Translations under genes and position numbers: made by a program
Assembly: GCA_002424095.1 (NCBI GenBank)
Contig: DIPL01000018.1
Location: 47,899 to 71,960 of the forward strand
From: Christensenella sp. UBA5489
GTDB taxonomy: Bacteria; Bacillota; Clostridia; Christensenellales; UBA1242
Direction of reading: 5' to 3'
DNA length: 24,062 nt
Part shown: positions 8,874-15,309 of the stretch, in pieces
Numbering within the stretch: position 1 is the first letter of the stretch
How the letters are laid out: every line of letters begins with the position of its first letter
The notes under the pieces: generated by a model
Told to the model about the DNA's origin: nothing
The model's input: the letters and a program-made list of their open reading frames with translations, nothing else
The model's database searches: none

Positions 8874-9521
8874 TTATTCACCTTTGATTTGTTTATTTAT
8901 TTCTTCCACGAAATCATCTTTTCTTTTTTCAAGTCCTTCGCCCATTTCATAACGAACAAATCGTCTAACTACAATTTTTTCACCGATTTTTAATGTTGCT
9001 TCATTAATCATATCTTTTACAGTTTTAGCAGAGTCTCTGATAAACGGCTGTTCCATAAGGCAAATGTTGGAAAAGAACTTTTTTATTCGCCCTTCAACCA
9101 TTTTCTCAATTAATTCAGGCTTTTTCCCTTCATTTTTTGCTTGATTTCTTAAAACTTCTTTCTCGTTTTCAATTTCTTCTGGCGTTACCTCGTCGATATT
9201 AACATAAAGAGGTTTTGAGGCCGCAATTTGCATTGCAATATCTTTTATCAACTCGTTGAATTGGTCGCTTTTTGCAACAAAATCAGTTTCACAGTTCATT
9301 TCAACCAAAACTCCGATTCTTCCGCCCATATGAATATAAGAAGCGACAAGTCCCTCAGCGGCAATTCTTCCCGCCTTTTTTGCTGCAACTATAATTCCCT
9401 TTTCTCTCAGAATTACAATGGCCTTATCAATATCTCCGTTTGTTTCTGAAAGTGCTTTTTTACAATCTAAAATTCCTACACCTGTTATTTCACGAAGTTT
9501 GGCAACATCTTGTGCTGACAT
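8874..9521 (-). CDS. tsf: Elongation factor Ts
   Basis: EF-Ts is the nucleotide exchange factor that regenerates EF-Tu-GTP. The 215-residue product shows the UBA-like N-terminus (MSAQDVAKLREITGVGILDCKKAL) and the signature ETDFVAKSDQF, and is of the short Firmicutes type. The ATG at 9521 has GGAGGG five bases before it; a TTG four codons upstream lies inside that binding site and is rejected. It follows rpsB by 89 bp on the same strand with no terminator between, the usual rpsB-tsf pair. Confidence 0.97.
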   Translation of the reverse strand: MSAQDVAKLREITGVGILDCKKALSETNGDIDKAIVILREKGIIVAAKKAGRIAAEGLVASYIHMGGRIGVLVEMNCETDFVAKSDQFNELIKDIAMQIAASKPLYVNIDEVTPEEIENEKEVLRNQAKNEGKKPELIEKMVEGRIKKFFSNICLMEQPFIRDSAKTVKDMINEATLKIGEKIVVRRFVRYEMGEGLEKRKDDFVEEINKQIKGE

Positions 9522-9610
9522 AATTCCCTCCAATTTTTTGTTCTTTTTTATTTTTTATTTATAATTAAATTAATCAAATATAACTTTTATAACTTTCAAT
9601 TATTTCATAT

Positions 9611-10489
9611 CTATTTAGATAAATTTTCTTCGCTGGTTTCATTGTCTTTTGAAATCTGTTTTGTCTGCTTTATTGGCTTTTTAACTGATTTGTGTGTTTT
9701 TGTGTCTTCTTCAATCGGTTTTGTAATTTCCATTGTCGAAAGTGCTTCTGTTAAAGCAGATTTTATATCCAAATCTCCCTCATCTTCGAGCGATTTTTCG
9801 TGGCTTATGCCCTCTTTCGTCTCAATTACAGCATCGGCAATTGCACCAGTAATCAGTTTTATTGAGCGAATTGCATCATCGTTTGCTGGAATTGGAAAAT
9901 CAATAGGCGATGGGTCTCCGTTTGTATCTACAATTGCCACAATAGGAATATTGAGTGTTTGTGCTTCTCTTACGCAAATATGTTCTTTTGTTGGGTCAAT
10001 GATAAAAATAGCGCCTGGAAATTCACGCATTTCTTTAATTCCCAAAAGATTTTTTTCCAATTTGTTTTTTTCGGCCATTAATTTTAACGCCTCTTTTTTA
10101 GTGAAAAAATCCAATTCTCCGACTTTTTCCATTTGCGTTAATTTATTAAGCCGTTCAATTCTTAATTTTATTGTTTTAAAATTTGTTAATGTGCCACCGA
10201 GCCAGCGTGTGTTAATATAAAACATTCCGCACCTTTCGGCTTCTTCTTTAATGGTTTCTTGTGCTTGCTTTTTTGTCCCGACAAACAAAATGTTTTTTCC
10301 ACCAGAGACAATATCACGAATAAACGTATATGCTTTTTCAATTTGTTTTAAAGTTTCTTCCAAGTTTATGATATGAATGTTATTTCTCGACGTGAAAATA
10401 TATTTTTTCATTTTAGGATTCCATTTTGTGGCTTGATGACCAAAATGAACTCCCGCTTCCAAAAGTTGTTTCATTGAAACAATAGACAT
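9611..10489 (-). CDS. rpsB: 30S ribosomal protein S2
   Basis: S2 is a late-assembling 30S subunit protein. The N-terminus ([32 protein letters not shown]) and the [26 protein letters not shown] and [16 protein letters not shown] motifs are textbook S2. The 292-residue product is longer than the usual 230-260 because of a C-terminal tail of about 60 residues rich in E, K, T and S, likely disordered. The ATG at 10489 follows AGGAG. It is first in the rpsB-tsf transcript and has a promoter and a structured leader of about 120 nt. Confidence 0.98.
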   Translation of the reverse strand: MSIVSMKQLLEAGVHFGHQATKWNPKMKKYIFTSRNNIHIINLEETLKQIEKAYTFIRDIVSGGKNILFVGTKKQAQETIKEEAERCGMFYINTRWLGGTLTNFKTIKLRIERLNKLTQMEKVGELDFFTKKEALKLMAEKNKLEKNLLGIKEMREFPGAIFIIDPTKEHICVREAQTLNIPIVAIVDTNGDPSPIDFPIPANDDAIRSIKLITGAIADAVIETKEGISHEKSLEDEGDLDIKSALTEALSTMEITKPIEEDTKTHKSVKKPIKQTKQISKDNETSEENLSK

Positions 10490-10507
10490 TTTTTTCTCCT
10501 TTTCATC

Positions 10508-10606
10508 TTCCCTGTGATTTTAAAACTCTGCGCTTAAACCGAGTTTTTCGGCAAGGTAACGCGATTTTTCAACAGGTGTTTATTATTTTATTCTGCATTA
10601 GCAGAG
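10508..10606 (-). ncRNA. Structured rpsB mRNA leader, candidate S2 autoregulatory RNA
   Basis: In the minus-strand transcript CTCTGC (10606-10601) can pair locally with GCAGA (10596-10592), or at long range with GCAGAG (10531-10526) near the ribosome binding site. Between them a hairpin has stem CCGA/TCGG (10551-10539) that extends to GCGTTA/TAA-G-CGC with an internal loop. CCTGT near 10575 can pair with ACAGG near 10514. Mutually exclusive helices just upstream of the Shine-Dalgarno sequence suggest translational control, as known for several ribosomal protein leaders. I could not match it to a named RNA family from memory. Confidence 0.55.
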
Positions 10607-10614
10607 ATTTTTTC

Positions 10615-10643
10615 ATTATAACACATATTAAAGAAATTTGCAA
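10615..10643 (-). promoter_or_regulatory. Promoter of rpsB-tsf
   Basis: -35 TTGCAA (10638-10643), 17-bp spacer, -10 TATAAT (10615-10620) on the minus strand. The start near 10608 places the structured leader at the very 5' end of the transcript. The promoter lies just past the rsfS stop codon. Confidence 0.8.
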
Positions 10644-10658
10644 TTAAAATTTTAAAAA

Positions 10659-11009
10659 TCAATTTAATAATTTAATAATCGAATTATTTCTGTTTTTCCA
10701 AAGATTTTCAATATTATATTTGTTTCTTATAGTATCTTGAAAAAGATGTACAATTATATCTTTAAAATCCAAAACAATCCATTTCCCATTAAATTGACCG
10801 TCAATATGCTCCATCATTACATTTTCGTTTTTTAATAAATTTCCTAAATCTTGTGCAATGAATTTTGCCGTATCAGTTCCCGAAACACTTGCCAAAATCA
10901 AAACTTTAAATAAATCAGTTTTAGTTGAAACATCAAGTGCCTCAATTTTCTTTGCATCTGATTCTTTTAGTTTGTTTATTATTTTTTCACTAATTTTAAT
11001 ATAATCCAA
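10659..11009 (-). CDS. rsfS: Ribosomal silencing factor RsfS (Iojap/YbeB family)
   Basis: RsfS binds ribosomal protein L14 and blocks subunit joining when nutrients are scarce. The 116-residue protein carries family features: ALDVS near residue 24, TDLFKVLILASVSGTDTAKFIA, HIDGQFNGKWIVLDFKDIIVHLF near the end. The only plausible start is TTG at 11009, with GGGATGG a few bases before it; the next in-frame methionine is too far inside. In many Firmicutes rsfS follows nadD and yqeK; here it stands alone with its own promoter. Confidence 0.93.
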   Translation of the reverse strand: MDYIKISEKIINKLKESDAKKIEALDVSTKTDLFKVLILASVSGTDTAKFIAQDLGNLLKNENVMMEHIDGQFNGKWIVLDFKDIIVHLFQDTIRNKYNIENLWKNRNNSIIKLLN

Positions 11010-11060
11010 CTTACCATCCCCACTATTTCAACGTCAAATATGCAATTAAAACTTTATTTG

Positions 11061-11089
11061 AATTTAACATAAACAAACAAAAAAGTCAA
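11061..11089 (-). promoter_or_regulatory. Promoter of rsfS
   Basis: -35 TTGACT (11084-11089), 17-bp spacer, -10 TAAATT (11061-11066) preceded by a TGn extended -10 element on the minus strand. The predicted leader is about 45 nt. Confidence 0.65.
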
Positions 11090-11212
11090 ATTTATTCTCT
11101 AAAATTAAATATGATATAATAGTTAATTTCAATTTGTTCAGAAGTTTGAACTTAGCATAAGCGAAAAACGTATAATTTTGAATTAAATTAATATTTTTTA
11201 CAATATACTGTA

Positions 11213-11241
11213 TTGACATAATTTACTTTGTGTGATATAAT
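11213..11241 (+). promoter_or_regulatory. Consensus extended -10 promoter of the frameshift gene
   Basis: -35 TTGACA (11213-11218), 17-bp spacer, TGA then -10 TATAAT (11236-11241): a full consensus match with an extended -10. It is among the strongest-looking promoters in the window and starts a leader of about 105 nt. The rest of the intergenic stretch 11010-11346 holds the rsfS promoter, a second TATAAT at 11115-11120 with no good -35, and a 5-bp hairpin (GTTCA/TGAAC); nothing else was recognised. Confidence 0.8.
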
Positions 11242-11352
11242 TCAACAAATAAAAGAACATAATACATTGAATAAAGCAAAGTAATTGTAAAAAGGCAAAT
11301 TTAACCAACATAGATTAAAACCTCAGACAAAATCCAGTTTTAGGAGATGGAA

Positions 11353-13341
11353 ATGACAGAATCAACGACAATTTTTAACGACATATATGATATAGAAAAA
11401 TTTTTAGAAAACAATTTTAAAGGTGAAGAAAAAAATTATGAATCTAAAATAATTAATAAATCAATACTGTCTGTTAATATATACGGTTATCCTTTTATCA
11501 TTGAATACAAGCCCAATAAATCTCTGATTCTAAAATATCCTAGTGAAAAATTTTTGGGATTCATAAAAAATGAAATTATGCCCGTTTTAAGTGTATTAAT
11601 GGCAAAAACACCTTTTGCGTCATATAAATTTGAAAAAGATAACGGCACTAAAATTGTAAGTGGATGTGTAACTGAGTGGAACGTTGAAGATGAAAAAGAG
11701 CGATTTGAAACACTTTTTAAATATAGTAAGGGACTTATTAAGGCTTTCCCTAAAATTAAAATAAATTCTCTTTCAAGTCATCGTGATTCAATCCGTGAAA
11801 TAGCAACTCCTTTTCAAGATATACAATTTCCGAATTCCGAAACATCGGAGAAAGAATATTTAAGTGGTGGAATAAAAAACTTATCAAATCCAGCACAGAA
11901 TCATTTATTAAAAGAGTATAGTATAAACAATGATTTATCAATTGATGTGAAAAATGAACGCATGAATTTTATATATGAAACCTTACAATCTGCTACGCAA
12001 GGAAAAGAAAAAAGAGGAAATTCACTAGAACTTGGAATTGCAGGCGAGATTTATCCTGGTGATTTAGAAAGCATTGAAAGAGAAACACAAGGCATGCTTG
12101 AAGAAAAGACTACTAAAAAACAAGAGGGAAAAATAGGTTCAACAATAAACCCAAAAGATACACCACAACTTGGAGCTAGTCTTATAGAAAAAGGCATTTT
12201 AAACCCTGAAATAGGAGTATCCTTAAAAACAAAAAGAAATTATGAAATTGGTGATACTAAATCCACACAAGAAGGCTTAGGTAATAATGTTGCTGAGAGC
12301 CCCATACAAGAAGGCTCAGATACTGAAACAAATGATGCTGAATTCATACAAGAAAGTATAGATATTGAAACAAGCAATGTTCCTATTGATACGACAATAA
12401 AAGGTGATAAACCGATTAAAAATGAAAAAGTCAAAGATGATACGAATATAATTGAACCCATTGAAAAAACTCCTTCTTCAACTAGCAAAATTACAACATT
12501 TGAATTAAACGATACTAATTTGAGCGACAGTTTTTCAATAGATGAAACAAGGAAAATTTTCCCCTATATGGAACCGTATATAAGAGATGATGTAAGCAAG
12601 CAGTCGAAATTTTTATTTTATAAAGTCAACGGCAAAGCTGGTCCGTCTTTATATGGATTTAATTATAACGCACAAAACAATGATGAGAGAAGTGATAAAT
12701 ATTTAGGAAAAATTTCTAAAATTGAACTCAATGAGCAAACAGGAGAAGCCAAAATCTATTATCATTCAAGTTTAGAAGAAAATATTTTCACACCATTAGT
12801 AAGACAGTTTTCATCAGACAACATTGAAGATTTGAATATTCTTATGAAAAAAATGCAAGCAAAAAAGTCAGAGATTAAACAGAATGAAAACATTACAGAG
12901 TCGGAAGAAGTTGTTCAATCTGTCGGAAATCCAACAATAATAAACGCAAGAGCCGCAGGCGGAGATAATGGCGACACTGGTGCAGCGACGATTTCGGTTC
13001 CGACTGGTTCAAATGTTCAAGGTGAAATTCCTTCTGCAAATCCTTTGGCGACGGTTGAAAATGCACAGGCATTAAAAGTAATGGAGTCCACAAGTGCATT
13101 AATTCGTTTATGGAAAGAACAAGGTGAATCCGTTCCACAAGAATTTATAGAAATATATCAAGATGTATGCAATACTATTTTAAATCAATCCCCTGCCAAT
13201 AGCGACCGAAATATTTACAACATACGCACTGGAAATGAAAGTCCAGTTACAGTAATTGTTGGCAATCATAATAGAAACATTGGGACATACCCTACTTCTA
13301 CGAAAAAAAAAACGAATCAGGGAAAGGATTTGACGATATAA
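11353..13341 (+). CDS. Unknown multidomain protein, zero-frame part of an A10 frameshift gene
   Basis: In the zero frame this gives 662 residues ending ...GKDLTI. The N-terminal domain (about 7-140) is alpha/beta-like and resembles the convergent protein at 14349-15026. A long polar linker (about 150-390) contains degenerate repeats. A second compact domain (about 395-505: FPYMEPYIRDD, FLFYKVNGKAGPSLYGFNY, GEAKIYYHSS) is followed by low-complexity sequence and a short helical segment (about 574-617). There is no signal peptide. The ATG at 11353 lies six bases after AGGAG; the ATG at 11347 abuts AGGAG and is rejected. At codon 651 the gene enters ten A residues, after which the -1 frame stays open to 14201. 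I recognise no family. Confidence 0.8.
   Translation: MTESTTIFNDIYDIEKFLENNFKGEEKNYESKIINKSILSVNIYGYPFIIEYKPNKSLILKYPSEKFLGFIKNEIMPVLSVLMAKTPFASYKFEKDNGTKIVSGCVTEWNVEDEKERFETLFKYSKGLIKAFPKIKINSLSSHRDSIREIATPFQDIQFPNSETSEKEYLSGGIKNLSNPAQNHLLKEYSINNDLSIDVKNERMNFIYETLQSATQGKEKRGNSLELGIAGEIYPGDLESIERETQGMLEEKTTKKQEGKIGSTINPKDTPQLGASLIEKGILNPEIGVSLKTKRNYEIGDTKSTQEGLGNNVAESPIQEGSDTETNDAEFIQESIDIETSNVPIDTTIKGDKPIKNEKVKDDTNIIEPIEKTPSSTSKITTFELNDTNLSDSFSIDETRKIFPYMEPYIRDDVSKQSKFLFYKVNGKAGPSLYGFNYNAQNNDERSDKYLGKISKIELNEQTGEAKIYYHSSLEENIFTPLVRQFSSDNIEDLNILMKKMQAKKSEIKQNENITESEEVVQSVGNPTIINARAAGGDNGDTGAATISVPTGSNVQGEIPSANPLATVENAQALKVMESTSALIRLWKEQGESVPQEFIEIYQDVCNTILNQSPANSDRNIYNIRTGNESPVTVIVGNHNRNIGTYPTSTKKKTNQGKDLTI
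12256..12390 (+). repeat. Degenerate 39-42 bp tandem repeats in the linker
   Basis: Three copies begin at about 12265, 12304 and 12346 with A-C/T-ACAAGAAGG/A. They encode units of 13-14 residues of the type QEG-xx-ET-ND-AE and share Q-E and E-T positions. Spacing in whole codons keeps the frame. This is probably a flexible spacer grown by duplication. Confidence 0.55.
13303..13312 (+). other. A10 slippery run, candidate -1 frameshift site
   Basis: Ten consecutive A bases are read in the zero frame as AAA AAA AAA A, which contains an in-phase A-AAA-AAA heptamer of the dnaX type. The -1 frame has a stop at 13269-13271 and is then open to 14199; the zero frame stops at 13339-13341. The shift must therefore occur in an overlap of about 65 nt that contains this run. 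Ribosomal -1 slippage or addition of one A by RNA polymerase would both fuse the frames. No strong downstream stem is visible; just upstream there is a small GGG/CCC hairpin (13282-13292). A mutation or a sequencing error in the homopolymer would look the same. Confidence 0.6.
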
Positions 13342-14201
13342 TTCCATTTTCAAATAGAGAAGGGACTGATGCAAATGCAGAAATTATTACTGGGACTGAT
13401 ATTGATGTTGGCACAAACCCAGAAGCCGAACCAAACAATCAAACCCCAAATATAGGAAATGGAAATAACGAACCTGGAGAGCCGATTGGCGAAAATCCAA
13501 CTGGACAAACTAAACCAAAGGCAGAAAACAAAAAAAAGGACAAAAAAGAAGATTTTTTTTTGGCAGGCTTAGGAGAGGATGCTATTTCAGCTTTTGGCCC
13601 TTATTTAGGAATATTTTTATTTTGCATAGCAGTTGCCGGAGGTGCAGGTGCTTTAACTCTACCTTTAACATTCCCCTATATATTAAGTGTGATTGCGGTA
13701 GGTGGTTTCGTAATGACCTTTTTTCCAAAAGATGCATTTGTTTTGGGAAAAATTGCTACAAGTCAATCATTTACATTCACTAAATCTTTAAGCAAAAGTG
13801 CATTAAAGGGATTTGAGAAAATTAAAGCACGGATGAATAAAAATGGACAATTCTCCGAAGAAGAGCAAGAATATGGCATTCCACAAGGATACACACCCAA
13901 AGACACCGACACACTTTCCCGCATATTGCAAAGCAGCGGTCTTAATGTTGACGATGCAAAAAGGATTTTAGAAGATATAAAAGAAAATCCTGATATTGAT
14001 ATAAATAAGGTAATAGAAAATTATAAATTAGAAAAATATATTAAAAATCAAAGCCAAGGCATTGAGGTTCCTGAAAGGCTAAGTCTTAACCCTCCTAAAT
14101 CATCATCTAGAACAGATATAAAAATTGACAATGGTGTGTTCTATACTGATTTAGATGACCCTAATGGATGCCCAACAGGCAACAAAGGTCGTGAAATGTA
14201 A
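13311..14201 (+). CDS. -1 frame extension: linker, two membrane helices and C-terminal domain
   Basis: Reading from 13311 gives 296 codons with no stop until TAA at 14199. First comes a polar N/G/P/E/T linker ending in KKKDKKEDFF, then two hydrophobic helices (GPYLGIFLFCIAVAGGAGAL and LTFPYILSVIAVGGFVMTFF, full-protein residues about 748-791). A cytosolic-type tail of about 155 residues follows, with a helical segment LSRILQSSGLNVDDAKRIL and a charged end. It has no credible start of its own: no ATG precedes the membrane helices in frame, and the TTG at 13560 has no well-placed ribosome binding site (AAAGGA is about 19 nt away). It is therefore best read as the C-terminal part of a 949-residue fusion with the gene at 11353. 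Confidence 0.75.
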   Translation, partial: NESGKGFDDIIPFSNREGTDANAEIITGTDIDVGTNPEAEPNNQTPNIGNGNNEPGEPIGENPTGQTKPKAENKKKDKKEDFFLAGLGEDAISAFGPYLGIFLFCIAVAGGAGALTLPLTFPYILSVIAVGGFVMTFFPKDAFVLGKIATSQSFTFTKSLSKSALKGFEKIKARMNKNGQFSEEEQEYGIPQGYTPKDTDTLSRILQSSGLNVDDAKRILEDIKENPDIDINKVIENYKLEKYIKNQSQGIEVPERLSLNPPKSSSRTDIKIDNGVFYTDLDDPNGCPTGNKGREM

Positions 14202-14203
14202 TA

Positions 14204-14250
14204 AAAATCTGAGTTATTGATATTTTAAATAACTCAGATTTTGTTTTTTT
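14204..14250 (+). terminator. Strong intrinsic terminator after the frameshift gene
   Basis: A perfect 15-bp stem (14204-14218 with 14228-14242; core CTGAGTTATT/AATAACTCAG), a 9-base loop, then G and seven T residues. It lies three bases after the -1 frame stop codon, which supports that stop as the true end of the gene. Confidence 0.92.
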
Positions 14251-14299
14251 ACCTTATTTAATTATTTAAATTTTCTAAACATTAATTTTAACTTATTTT

Positions 14300-14325
14300 A
14301 AAAATTGCTAAACCTAACAATTTTT
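14300..14325 (-). terminator. Weak terminator for the gene at 14349-15026
   Basis: On the minus strand AAAAATTG (14325-14318) pairs with CAATTTTT (14307-14300) around a 10-base loop and the transcript continues in T residues. It lies 24 bp past the stop of the minus-strand gene. The stem has a single G-C pair, so it is weak. Confidence 0.45.
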
Positions 14326-14348
14326 TTCAATCAAAAATTTATTAGATT

Positions 14349-15026
14349 TTAAAAACTTTGTGGTGGCTGTAAATCATTTCGACGCATATTTGTTATTTTA
14401 CTTACAATCTTGCTAATATCAGACTGTGGCAAATTTAATTTCGCTACCCCACCTTGCCAAATTTGCAAATTTTTTATACTATAACGTGCATACTTGTTTT
14501 TGGGGAATTTTCGAGCATTAGCATTTTCAAACATTGATGTTAGTCTGTTTTTTGTTTTATAAGGAGTTAGAATATCCCAAATTAATACGATTTTAGATTC
14601 ATCTGTTTTTAAATCAGTTTCATCAAAACTGACAATTGGCTCTGTTCCAGACATGACTGTATTCAAAAAAGGAACAAAATTTTTAAAAATATTTTTCATA
14701 CGTTCACTTTCAAATTTTTCATCATAGAAATATTTTATTCCTTCCGCACTTTTAGTCTTTAATCCTATTGCATTCGAAACAGAAAACTCCAAACTTTCAT
14801 TTGCATTAAAAGTTATGTAAAATTTTTCGCCGTTAAACATTCCTTCAATATAACTTGCGTTAGGTGCAGAATTTATTTTAAGTCCATTCATCAAATTGAT
14901 TTTTGTATGATTTATTCCATAATTAACGTTCGCTTTTCCAGCATTAGTTGAATACAGTTCATTAAAATAATAATTTAAAATTTGGCGAAGTTCGTATATA
15001 TTTTCTACTAATGTTCTTTTTTGCAA
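14349..15026 (-). CDS. Unknown protein resembling the N-terminal domain of the frameshift gene
   Basis: 225 residues, no signal or membrane segments. Aligned by eye with the first 140 residues of the protein at 11353, it shares an opening IY-x-hydrophobic helix, a GxxFxIxFxxNxSL strand pair (here GEKFYITFNANESLEF; there GYPFIIEYKPNKSLIL), a FVPFLNTVMSG versus IMPVLSVLMAK helix, a KIV strand, a segment RLTSMFENA versus RFETLFKYS, and a final FPK. Overall identity is low. Start TTG at 15026 with AGGAG six bases upstream. It is convergent with the large gene and lies directly downstream of tRNA-Gly. No known family is recognised; the relationship suggests a partner, inhibitor or duplicate of the large protein. 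Confidence 0.75.
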   Translation of the reverse strand: MQKRTLVENIYELRQILNYYFNELYSTNAGKANVNYGINHTKINLMNGLKINSAPNASYIEGMFNGEKFYITFNANESLEFSVSNAIGLKTKSAEGIKYFYDEKFESERMKNIFKNFVPFLNTVMSGTEPIVSFDETDLKTDESKIVLIWDILTPYKTKNRLTSMFENANARKFPKNKYARYSIKNLQIWQGGVAKLNLPQSDISKIVSKITNMRRNDLQPPQSF

Positions 15027-15095
15027 AATATTCTCCTATTCGTTTTTAATTAAGAATTAATTAAACATAAATAATTAGTTTATTTAATGCTAAAA

Positions 15096-15169
15096 TGGAG
15101 CAGGTGAAGGGAATCGGACCCTCGTAACCAACTTGGGAAGTTGGCACTCTGCCATTGAGTTACACCTGC
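15096..15169 (-). tRNA. tRNA-Gly (anticodon CCC), CCA encoded
   Basis: The 74-nt sequence folds as a full cloverleaf: acceptor GCAGGTG/CACCTGC, D arm ACTC/GAGT with GG in the loop, anticodon stem CCAAC/GTTGG with loop TTCCCAA (anticodon CCC at 15137-15135), T arm GAGGG/CCCTT, discriminator T and CCA. T73 and the first base pairs fit glycine. The T-loop reads TCCGATT, with C where U55 is nearly universal, and the outer T-stem pair is G-U. A CCC anticodon is also unusual in such a low-GC genome, where UCC normally reads GGG. Confidence 0.92.
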
Positions 15170-15194
15170 GAATAAATTTTTCAAGAACATAAAT

Positions 15195-15223
15195 ATTATA
15201 TCAGAAAGTTTGATTTATTGCAA
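15195..15223 (-). promoter_or_regulatory. Promoter of tRNA-Gly
   Basis: -35 TTGCAA (15218-15223), 17-bp spacer ending in TGA (extended -10), -10 TATAAT (15195-15200), minus strand. The start near 15188 leaves a 5' leader of about 18 nt. The downstream gene at 14349-15026 has no clear promoter of its own and may share this one. Confidence 0.75.
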
Positions 15224-15241
15224 CAATTTTTTATTTCAATT

Positions 15242-15272
15242 AAAAAAAACCGAATTAAAACATCGGCTTTTT
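15242..15272 (-). terminator. Intrinsic terminator of pnp
   Basis: On the minus strand AAAAGCCGA pairs with TCGGTTTT (one G-U pair) around a 9-base loop, and T residues continue. It lies 37 bp past the pnp stop codon and just upstream of the tRNA-Gly promoter. Confidence 0.75.
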
Positions 15273-15309
15273 CAATTTTTTAAATTTAAAATCTATAACT
15301 TTGAAGATT

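Noticed and set aside
13560..14201. Independent gene starting at TTG 13560
   Set aside because: No well-placed ribosome binding site, and the frame stays open upstream through the linker to the A10 run, so it is better explained as the frameshift extension.
11010..15169. Genomic island integrated at the 3' end of tRNA-Gly
   Set aside because: The unknown genes do lie directly at the tRNA 3' end, but no copy of the tRNA 3' sequence is visible near 11010-11346 and no integrase gene is present.
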